From: Agarophyton chilense
Lineage: Eukaryota; Rhodophyta; Florideophyceae; Gracilariales; Gracilariaceae
Reading direction: 5' to 3'
DNA length: 64,000 bases
NCBI GenBank assembly: GCA_030374765.1
Contig: JARGXX010000095.1
Coordinates: forward strand, 1,240,001-1,304,000
The stretch's first letter is position 1. Each line of letters begins with the position of its first letter. Both the position numbers and the translations under genes were made by a program. Below, one piece after another: positions 53,468-61,671 of the stretch. The notes below the pieces were generated by a model. It saw only the letters and a program-made list of their open reading frames with translations. It made no database searches and had not been told where the DNA came from.

Positions 53468-54514
53468 TCATGAAAACTCTTCATCGACGGCTGCTTGCCA
53501 CATGGTACGCTCCTCCGCACTGGCGGACATTGCCTCTTTGAGTGAGGGCTCATCACTAGTAGTGACTTTGACTTGCGATGTACAGTGAGCAGACCCTGCC
53601 ATGAACCACCTCAGAGGTTGACGGCGCGTGCGCCGCGGGTAGCGTGGTTCCGTATTAGCGTTGGCAGATGTATCAAGGTCATCAGCAGCACTTTCGTCAT
53701 CACTTTCGGAATCCTGTGCATCGTCTTCATTGCTGCCGGAGTCTGACTCCGACTGCCTGAGTGCTGGAATCAGGTGCGAGGATCCGTCATGAACCACCTC
53801 CTCCTCAACATTATCGACGGAGAAGGTATCCGAATCGTCATCAATGCTATCACATAATCCCATATCAGAGCTATAGTCAGCATCTGACGCACTTTCATCA
53901 TCCATGTATTTGGCAAGAGATGATGCGCCAGGGAACTTGGATTCATCAAAAGTAACATGTCGTGACTCAATAATACGCGGAGTACCGTCATTATCAACGA
54001 CGAGTACCTTGTACACACCATGCTTAAGAGTCTCCAAGTACACTCCCTCAAGTGCACGAGACTCGAACTTGGGTCCACGCGGAGTCCTTAGCACGAATGC
54101 AGTGCATCCAAACACACGCACGTGCTTCAACAAAGGTTTATTTCCAGTTACCAGAAAGTAGGGACTGTTGTTAACAGTAGAATGTTGCACTCGATTACGC
54201 ACAAAGATAACATGTTTCAGCGCATATGGCCACAAACATTCTGGTAGATCGGCTTGGATCAGCAACGATCGAGCAGCTTCCACCATGGTACGATTGATGC
54301 GCTCAGCTATAGCGTTGTGTTCGGGGGTGTATGGAGCAGAGAAAGAAGTGAGGCCATGTTCTGCTGCCAAGTTCTCTTGCAGGGCAATATATTCTTCTGC
54401 ACGGTCCGAGTGCAAACTTTTGATATGCACTCCTCCAAGCTGCTTAAACTTTGCCGCAATACCCACAAACACATCACTAAAAGCACTGCGATGGATCACC
54501 AGACCTAGGAACAC
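53468..54514 (-). CDS. Copia A integrase
   Basis: Core motifs SLHSDRAEEY and APYTPEHNAIAERINRT, then LPECLWPYALKHVIFVRNR, and the C-terminal HVRVFGCTAFV and KFESRALEGVYLE segments typical of copia integrases. A long acidic region and a basic RYPRRTRRQPLRW lie before the RT. Confidence 0.9.
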   Translation of the reverse strand: MFLGLVIHRSAFSDVFVGIAAKFKQLGGVHIKSLHSDRAEEYIALQENLAAEHGLTSFSAPYTPEHNAIAERINRTMVEAARSLLIQADLPECLWPYALKHVIFVRNRVQHSTVNNSPYFLVTGNKPLLKHVRVFGCTAFVLRTPRGPKFESRALEGVYLETLKHGVYKVLVVDNDGTPRIIESRHVTFDESKFPGASSLAKYMDDESASDADYSSDMGLCDSIDDDSDTFSVDNVEEEVVHDGSSHLIPALRQSESDSGSNEDDAQDSESDDESAADDLDTSANANTEPRYPRRTRRQPLRWFMAGSAHCTSQVKVTTSDEPSLKEAMSASAEERTMWQAAVDEEFS

Positions 54515-54550
54515 ATACCGTGAGTGATCATCGAGGAATGTACATGCATA

Positions 54551-56278
54551 TTAAAACTTGTCCGGAAAAGACTTTTCCAGAGGACCTACAATATCCGAGG
54601 GCACAATGTCACCAATCGCGGATGCATGTTCAAAGTAACCTGGGAACGGAAGCTTATGAGCCTTGCCAAGTGGACATGCTCGGCATACCTCCTCCATGTC
54701 ACACAAGTGCGGCACTCCATCTGCGTACTTGTGTACATGTTGCAGATCACGTTGGTTGATGTGAGCCAGTCGTCGGTGCCACAGTTGAGTCTCCGTAGAC
54801 TTAGTCGAAAGCGCAAGTTCCACACCAGCATGCCCTAAAGGTTGAGGCAGTGTGTACATGCGAGATACCTTGTCACGATCACCAATGCCCACCTCAAAAC
54901 CATTTGACTCTAGCGTCAAACGTACACTGTGACGACCGAAGAGCGACTCAATACCTTTGTCGGCCAAACACCCGGTTGAAACCAAGTTGTATCCCAGAGC
55001 AGGGGTCAGTAGGGCATCACTCAGACGTATGTTCGCATTGTCCAAAGGAATGATCACCTCTCCGCGTTGTTTAGATGTAACAGATGTGTTATCGGCAAGC
55101 ATCACTGTTCTTTCGTCGCAAGGTTCAAGTGAACCGGGCACGAACGCACAAACAGAATGGAAGCAATGTACTGTCGCACCGCTGTCTGCGTAGGTACTCA
55201 GGTCATTCGGCGGAACTATAGTGGTCCTTTCCACAGTTGCACCAGCAATTTCGATTTTGCCAGGCTTTTCAGAAGACTTGCTCGAGGCGCTTCTACCACT
55301 ACTGCCACCCATTCGCTTGGGTTGTGGCGACAGTTTATCGAGGATACTCTGCGGCAAGTGGTTGTCCGGGTTGTCCGGATTCATAAAGCAACGATCTTGT
55401 GTGTGTCCATCGCGATCACAGAAGTCGCAATGATGTCCATTGCTCGATCCAGAACGATCAAATGATGACGATCTCAAGGGGGTAGCAAGTGCACGAGCAG
55501 TAGACTCAATGTCGGGGTGACCATCAGACTCCTCATCTTCGTTGTTTGCACTATTGCGGGTACGATTAGTCGATTCAAAATGTCGACCAGATTTTTTCCT
55601 GCCCTTTTTCTTGCGACATGAACTACGTCCAGACGGCCTTGCAGACACCTGTTTCGCGTTGTATTCATCTATGAGGGTCGTGGCCACGTAGTCCCATGTA
55701 AGCTCAGCGATATCCTTGGTTCGAAGAGCTGCAGCAGTAGACTCCAGTGTGCAATTGGGATCAATAGAAGCAAGTAACATGGGAGCTTTGTGCGACTCCG
55801 CTACTGCGGCATCCTTTCCCATGCGCTCTAACTGAGAAAATAACGCCGTGTACTGGTCCACATAGCCTGACATATTCTGACCATTGTATCCCAAACGGAA
55901 TAGTTGAGTCTGCACAGCAATTCTGGATACAGTACGATTGGACGCATACCGTGCATCAAGTAATGCGAGCATGCGCGCCGGGTCGTCGTCGACATCCATG
56001 ACCACACGAAGTGGCGCATCACCCAAGGCGCATATTATGATTCCACATGCCTTCTCGCGCTTGGCGACAACTCGAGCGCTATCAATAGCGGTATCCGATG
56101 TTGCTTCAGTAGTTGCTGAATATCCAGAATCGGATTCCACAACGTTCCACACACCTTTAACACGGCATGCAGCACGAAGGCGATAGCGCCATAGGGCATA
56201 ATCATCACCACGCCTTCCATGAAAACGAGGGGTTTTCATCCCGGTAGTACTTTCGGATTCCATTTCCGTGTCCGACAT
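54551..56278 (-). CDS. Copia A gag and protease
   Basis: Gag starts at 56278 (MSDTEMESES) with FHGRRGDDYALWRYRL, the usual copia gag opening, and one CCHC knuckle (CDFCDRDGHTQDRC) near 55410. The protease follows with TYADSGATVHCF. The GAG_pre-integrase zinc part is LWHRRLAHINQRDL, then CRACPLGKAHKLPF. Confidence 0.9.
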   Translation of the reverse strand: MSDTEMESESTTGMKTPRFHGRRGDDYALWRYRLRAACRVKGVWNVVESDSGYSATTEATSDTAIDSARVVAKREKACGIIICALGDAPLRVVMDVDDDPARMLALLDARYASNRTVSRIAVQTQLFRLGYNGQNMSGYVDQYTALFSQLERMGKDAAVAESHKAPMLLASIDPNCTLESTAAALRTKDIAELTWDYVATTLIDEYNAKQVSARPSGRSSCRKKKGRKKSGRHFESTNRTRNSANNEDEESDGHPDIESTARALATPLRSSSFDRSGSSNGHHCDFCDRDGHTQDRCFMNPDNPDNHLPQSILDKLSPQPKRMGGSSGRSASSKSSEKPGKIEIAGATVERTTIVPPNDLSTYADSGATVHCFHSVCAFVPGSLEPCDERTVMLADNTSVTSKQRGEVIIPLDNANIRLSDALLTPALGYNLVSTGCLADKGIESLFGRHSVRLTLESNGFEVGIGDRDKVSRMYTLPQPLGHAGVELALSTKSTETQLWHRRLAHINQRDLQHVHKYADGVPHLCDMEEVCRACPLGKAHKLPFPGYFEHASAIGDIVPSDIVGPLEKSFPDKF

Positions 56279-56398
56279 ATTTCAGTCTGTAATCCACGAA
56301 GCAGATAAAACGGAACCAAACGAAATTAATTAGTAGAGGGAAGCAGAGTGAGGGACTCAATGCCTTAGGAAGTTTAAGAAAAGGGCCACAAGCAGTGA

Positions 56399-57084
56399 TG
56401 TTGGCTGTTGACCCTGTGCTGTCACTGAAAACCAAAAGTGCAGGGGAACATGGGCTGTTTTGGAGGGTGCCTCTGGAAAAGCGCATATGCGTGTCAGTCG
56501 GATCTGAACGTGAACTCGGGCTGTGATTGGCTACTGCAAATGTGCACATGCAATGTGGTGTGTACAAGTGGTATGGCACTATTGGGAGTGTCTGTGGGAC
56601 ACGTGTGTACGTGGTCTACTTGTACTACCGTGCACGCTGTTCAACCTGTCCAGCTGGTGTACTATGAACACATCTCACTAGGTGTAACGAATGTACTTGG
56701 AGAAGAGACGTGACATGTGTAGTACAGAAGCCTTGGTGTACTGTGCTGGAACGTGAATGTGTATGGAGGCGGATTGCAAGTAGTGTGTGCTGGTATATTG
56801 AATTTGTGCACACGTCAGTGTAATTATGGGCTGTGCACTGTTATATTGCCTTGTTGTGCGCTGCAATGAACATTGACTAAGGTTAATGTCATGCTTGAAT
56901 AGGATTGGTAGTATTGAGTGTCCCTGCTTTGTAGTCTAGGGTTTACTTTGGGTTGGAGTTTAGACAGCTGACGTTTTGAAGTAGTATATAAGTGAAAGTT
57001 TGAGCGCCTCCAAGTAAATCCAAGCTAGAGCTGGCGAATTTCCTTTTCATTCCCTCAACCTTTCCTTCAGCATTTCCCTATCCA
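56399..57084 (+). repeat. Copia C 5' LTR
   Basis: 686 bp, TGTTGGCTGTTG to TTTCCCTATCCA. It has the palindrome CGCATATGCG (56482-56491), an inverted CCAAT box (ATTGG 56526-56530) and a TATA box TATATAAG (56985-56992) about 100 bp before the LTR end. It is homologous to LTR D. Confidence 0.85.
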
Positions 57085-57087
57085 ATA

Positions 57088-57102
57088 GGTTATGGGCCCA
57101 GC
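57088..57102 (+). promoter_or_regulatory. Copia C primer-binding site for an initiator-tRNA fragment
   Basis: GGTTATGGGCCCAGC lies three bases after the LTR. It is complementary to the anticodon stem-loop of eukaryotic initiator tRNA-Met (which contains CTGGGCCCATAACC), not to a tRNA 3' end. Drosophila copia and yeast Ty5 are known to prime from such an internally cut half tRNA. Confidence 0.85.
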
Positions 57103-58332
57103 CTCGCTGACCTCTGCCGTATAGTTCGTCTCTCGCCGCTCTCCCGCACCGCCGTTCACCCGTTTCGCTGTTCTTTTCTCTTCGTTTCCGCCGTAGTAGC
57201 CGTTTCGTCGGGTGTGTGACCGTATCGTGGGTTGGTGTTGGTATTTTCTTTCGGTCTTGCGTTCCTCCCTGAGGGCGTTGTGGTGGTAGTGGTTGGACGT
57301 TTTTATCGTGATTGTGGTTGGGTGCTCGTTGTTGCCCGTGTTTGTCGATCGCTATCCGTTTCGTTTGGTCTCCCTCTCTTTCGTTGTTTTGTGGATCCCT
57401 GGGGCGTGTTTGCTGGTTCTGATCCGAGAGGTTGAGGACCGTGTTTGTTGAAGTCTGGGCCTGGAGTTCTTGGCTCAGCGTTCGTGTGTGTTTGTGTGTT
57501 TGGTCAGCATCTTTGCCTGTGCGACGAGCGGTTGATCCGAGGTACTTTGGGTGATTCCTTGTACTCGGGGACGTTAGCCTGGCGGCTTGAACCAAAGCAG
57601 GTGTACTGTCAAGCGGGTTCCCCACTGGTCCTTTTAGGGCGGATAACAGTGACGGTCGAAAGATCTGGTTGAACTTTGCGGGTGCATTTGTGGACGGGGT
57701 GCCGTGGCGCACTGCATTTGGCTGGTTGTTTGACTTTTTGTGTCAGCCCGGCCTTTGTGGTTGGGCACTTGGACTGTTGTGGACAGCATCCATAAAGAGC
57801 TTTTGATCCACAGTACGCGGGGAGACGAGGTTTCGAAGGCTGACCTCCTTCCCAGGATCAGGCCGCGTGTGATTTTCATTGATTGCTCGTTAGAAGCGTA
57901 TCTTGGTGTTGAAGTAGCTTCGGTTTCGAGGTCGCGCTAGTTCTTGAAAGAGGCCAGAGAGGGTCAACTTGGTGAAGGCATATCTTCGGTCATTAACCAT
58001 CCTCTGGAAGCCTCGTAAGGAGCAACGCGCCTTCTCCTTTTGGCGTGGGAGGACGTAGACTGCAGAAAACCTTTATCTACCCAGAAGAGCTCTGGGGGCC
58101 AGGGGTCCGACCTTTAGGGACGCGGGTACAGGAAGCCCTGCCAGTGCGCCCGCAGACTATTGTGTGTTCAATCTTGAAGAATTATTTGTTGTTTGTTGTT
58201 TTTATATTGTTGTTGTTGTCTGTTGTTGTTGTTCACCTGTCTGTTGTTGTTGTTCACCTGTCTGTTGTTGCTGTTCACCTGTCTGTTGCTGCCAAGCCAT
58301 CTCTCTCGGCCTCTTGTGACACTTTGCACAAC
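57103..58332 (+). other. Copia C long leader with 21-bp tandem repeats
   Basis: About 1.2 kb between the primer-binding site and the gag start at 58333, far longer than usual for copia elements. At 58220-58293 there are three full copies and one partial copy of a 21-bp unit starting CTGTTGTTG and ending CACCTGT. The frame in front of gag is open from 58045. A 221-codon minus-strand frame at 57047-57712 has low-complexity composition and is not taken as a gene. Confidence 0.55.
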
Positions 58333-59286
58333 ATGGATTCGATCAGTGGGGTGAAAATCGAAAAGCTGGTTGAGGATAACTTCCACGTATGGAAGCAGAA
58401 GATTGAGCTGCTGCTTGCACTCAAGGACCTCGACGGTCACCTCGACTCTCTTAGACCCACTAACGAAGATGAGCTGTCGACTTGGAAAAAGAAAGATGCC
58501 AAGGCCAGAGCTATTATTGGTCTCACACTCAGTGATGAGCATTTAGATCATGTGCGGGACGCCGACAACGCTGCCGATATGTGGAAAGCCATTTGCGATG
58601 TCTTCCAACGCAGGACTCTGCTCAACAAAATCAACGCCCGACGGTCCTTCTACTCTGCCAAGATGCGTGATGATGAGAAGATGCTACAGTTCATCAACCG
58701 TGTACGTCATCTTGCATCGGACCTGAAGTGTATGGACGTTGTTGTTGAGGAGGAGGACATCGCTATGTCCATCCTATGCGGACTTCCGGAAAGATTCGAG
58801 CACCTCATCGTGGCAATTGATACCACGATTGGCGATCGTCAACTCACTCTAGAGTTTGTGAAGAGTCGTCTGCTGCAAGAAGAGCAGCGAATGAACGATC
58901 GTGCCAAGGAGGAGCCTGGTGGAAGTGAGGCAGCTTTGGTTGGCAGGCAGTCACGATGGAAGAACATCGAGTGTCATTATTGTCATAAGAAGGGTCATAT
59001 CCAGAGGAACTGTTTCAAGAAGCAACGTGATGGGGCTAACAGGAATCGGGTCGGTGCTGCTCACCCAACTTTCAATACTGAGCTCAGTGATGAGCGAGGT
59101 ACGGGTGGCAACGACTCTGACTTTGTATGTCTCATTGCTACTGGCTCTGATAAAGCCACGAACAGTGACTGGATTGTTGACTCTGGTGCTACTGCCCACA
59201 TGACTTTTGACGAATCCATGTTTCAAACATATGATAGTAAGGTGTCTTCTGGCGTTAGCATCGGTAATGATTCCAAACTACAGTAG
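58333..59286 (+). CDS. Copia C gag and protease
   Basis: The start MDSISGVKIEKL is followed by NFHVWKQKIELLLALKDL, the typical UBN2-type copia gag, ending with one CCHC knuckle (CHYCHKKGHIQRNC) near 58975. The protease signature WIVDSGATAHMTFDES lies at about 59170-59217. Confidence 0.85.
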   Translation: MDSISGVKIEKLVEDNFHVWKQKIELLLALKDLDGHLDSLRPTNEDELSTWKKKDAKARAIIGLTLSDEHLDHVRDADNAADMWKAICDVFQRRTLLNKINARRSFYSAKMRDDEKMLQFINRVRHLASDLKCMDVVVEEEDIAMSILCGLPERFEHLIVAIDTTIGDRQLTLEFVKSRLLQEEQRMNDRAKEEPGGSEAALVGRQSRWKNIECHYCHKKGHIQRNCFKKQRDGANRNRVGAAHPTFNTELSDERGTGGNDSDFVCLIATGSDKATNSDWIVDSGATAHMTFDESMFQTYDSKVSSGVSIGNDSKLQ

Positions 59287-59306
59287 AGTCTGTTGGTCAC
59301 GGTAGT

Positions 59307-60980
59307 GTGGAGCTTGATCTGATTGTGGAAGGGTCCAAACGAAAGTGTCAGCTGAAGCAAGTTGTTCATGTACCGAATTTAAGGTACCATTTGCTTTCTG
59401 TATCGGCGATTTGTGATCTGGGGTGCAAAGTAGTGTTTGAAAAAGAGAATGTATGTGTATACAAGGGGTTAAAAGTGGTTGCCGTGGGGCGCCGCGTCAA
59501 AGGCCTATACTACCTTTGCACTGCTGCACACCAGTGTACAGATGTAAACAGCGCACTTGTGTCGGACTTGTCACTATGGCATGCTCGAATGGCTCATGTG
59601 AATGTGGATGGTATCAAGCATATGGCTCGAAACAAGGTTGTGTCAGGGCTCAATGTAGACGTTGCGCAGGATTCAGATGTGTGTGGCTCATGTGTAGTAG
59701 GGAAAGCAACCCGTGCTCCGACTCCCAAGCAATGGGGGTAACGAGCAAAACACGTACTGGAACTTGTTCACTCCGATGTGTCAGGTCCAGTAAGTGTGAA
59801 ATCCTTGGGAGGCTCGCACTACTTCGTCACATTCATCGATGATCACAGTCGTTTCTGTTTTTTCTACATGCTCAAAACTAAGGATGAGGTGATCCAGATG
59901 TTCCTAAGGTGGCTCAAGTTTGTTCAAAACCAAACTGGCAGACAAGTGAAAACCATCACCGCACGTGACAGTGTGCTCAAAGCATTTCGCACTGACAACG
60001 GTGGTGAATATCTGTCACAGCGTTTTACCAAAGAACTTGTACGTCACGGTATTGAGCATCAGCGAACTGTGCCTTACAATCCTCAGCAGAATGAACTTGC
60101 CGAACGGTTCAACCGCACACTCATGGACTTGGTCATATCGATGTTATGTCACAAGAAATTGCCAAAGCACTTTTGGGCTGAGGCACTGAATGTTGCAGTG
60201 TATGTGCGCAACCGTGTGACTTGCAAAGCTCTTCCAAGTAGTGTGACACCATATGAACTGTGGCATGGTCAGAAGCCTGATGTGGGCAACCTACGTGTGT
60301 TTGGGAGCCGATGCTGGTACAAGGTTGTGGATCATAAGCTGAAGAAGCTAGAGGAGCGTGGTGTGGAAGCTATCTTTATTGGGTACACCCCAGGGTCTCA
60401 CGGATACAAGTTGTGGGACTCTGAAAAGAAAAAGGTGATTGTGTCAAGAGATGTACGGTTTGATGAGTTTTCGGGCTCAGACAACCAGTTTAGCTATGAG
60501 GAAGAGGACTACGCAGACATTGACTTTAGTAATATGTCTAGTCCACATGATACCTCTACATCTGACACATCTAGTGGACCCAGTGATGATGACCCTTCTG
60601 CGCCTTTGCCTGACTCTGATGATGCTTCTGACAGCTCTGTTGATGATTCCGCAGCTGATACACCAGTTGAGCCTGTATTGCATGAGACACAACCTGTTCG
60701 TAGGTCCACGCGTGAACGTAGGAAGCCGAGCTCATGGTGGCGTGCAACTGCTCTACTCACTGCCAGTGATGACACCCCGTCGTCATAAGATGATGCTGTG
60801 TCACGTCCTGATTCCAAAGCAGGGAAGAAGGCAATGAAGAGTGAGTACCAGTCACTAATTCAGCATGACACATGGGACTTAGTGCCAAGGCCAGCAGACA
60901 GCAACGTGATTTCGTCCAAGTGGGTGTATGTGCAGAAGTATGAAGCAGCACCATCTGGTGAACCAACTATCAGGTACAAG
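59307..60980 (+). pseudogene. Copia C integrase and beginning of RT
   Basis: GAG_pre-integrase (LWHARMAHVNVDGIKH, then CGSCVVGKATRAP) is followed by the integrase core (HYFVTFIDDHSRFC, FRTDNGGEY, VPYNPQQNELAERFNRT) and KHFWAEALNVAVYVRNR. The RT begins near 60820 (MKSEYQSLIQHDTWDLVPRP) and stops after RYKARMVAR at the copia B LTR. Confidence 0.85.
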
Positions 60981-60998
60981 GCTCGTATGGTTGCTAGA

Positions 60999-61671
60999 GT
61001 CACAACGTGAGCGCAGGTTATGTAAAGGAAAAGGAAGAAGAGGGGGAAAAGACGAGAAGAAGAGAAAATAAAAGAAGAGAAACAATGGAAGGTAGTCAGC
61101 CTTGACAATTTACTTCGATCGTTGGCGACCGTCATTGAAAACTATATCTACCTCGCACGCAGTTCCGCCGCCGGTGCTGACCGTCGGCGGGTCACCCACG
61201 TCTCACACCTTGCCACTGTGCGACGAGGAGTTGCGCGCCAAAACAATTTCAAACATGAAGCATATCAAATAAAAACTCAAAAAATCATCCAAAGTGGTGC
61301 GCCAGTGCCAACCACCCCGCGCAGCCCAGATTCGGCTGTTACGGCCAAACCCCGTATCCAGCCCACATTCGCACATTCTCTTCAACTGCATAGCCCGTGC
61401 TCATTCAGCGCTCTCGTCCAATCAAATCGCTCCACTTGGGCCGAAGCCCCAACACGCCCCATTAGAACCAGACCACTTGTCCATACCACGTTGCATGAGG
61501 GCATTTGCAGTAGCCAATCAGATGGCCGTTTCACGTTGAGATTGAGATGAGGCGCATATGCGTTTTTCCGCGGAGGGTGCCCAAAAGTGCCCATGCTTAA
61601 ATCCACTTTTTGTTTTCCACTATTTCCAACACTCCAAAGGGCTTGGGGGCACAGTCGACCAAACCTCAACA
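60999..61671 (-). repeat. Copia B 3' LTR
   Basis: 673 bp, matching 51309-51982 with a one-base length difference near 61020. It contains the same CGCATATGCG palindrome (61553-61562). Confidence 0.9.

Larger units (their letters stand above)
51309..56398 (-). mobile_element. Copia A: Ty1/copia element, interrupted at its 5' side by copia C
   Basis: Fossil LTR retrotransposon on the minus strand. The 3' LTR is at 51309-51982 and the genes run gag-protease-integrase-RT/RNase H from 56278 down to 51977. About 120 bp upstream of gag the sequence stops at the copia C LTR (56399), so a 5' LTR, if present, lies beyond the window. It is nearly identical to copia B over the roughly 3 kb they share (about ten differences), so it is young. 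It looks almost whole in the part seen, with few breaks. Confidence 0.85.
56399..60998 (+). mobile_element. Copia C: Ty1/copia element inserted in copia A and cut by copia B
   Basis: Fossil LTR retrotransposon on the plus strand: 5' LTR 56399-57084, primer-binding site, an unusually long leader, gag, protease, integrase, and the first residues of the RT, where copia B is inserted at 60999. The remainder would lie beyond the window. It has a few breaks. Its gag and integrase are not close to those of copia A and B. Confidence 0.85.

Noticed and set aside
46895-57084. LTR D and the copia C LTR taken as the two LTRs of one element
   Set aside because: They are in opposite orientation. The primer-binding site after 57084 shows the right one is the 5' LTR of copia C.
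57047-57712. 221-codon minus-strand frame in the copia C leader
   Set aside because: It overlaps the LTR end and primer-binding site, is low-complexity, and has no recognisable domain or homologue in the other copies.
58220-58293. Regular repeats that could suggest a CRISPR-like array
   Set aside because: The units are directly tandem with no spacers, in a eukaryotic retrotransposon leader. This is a minisatellite.
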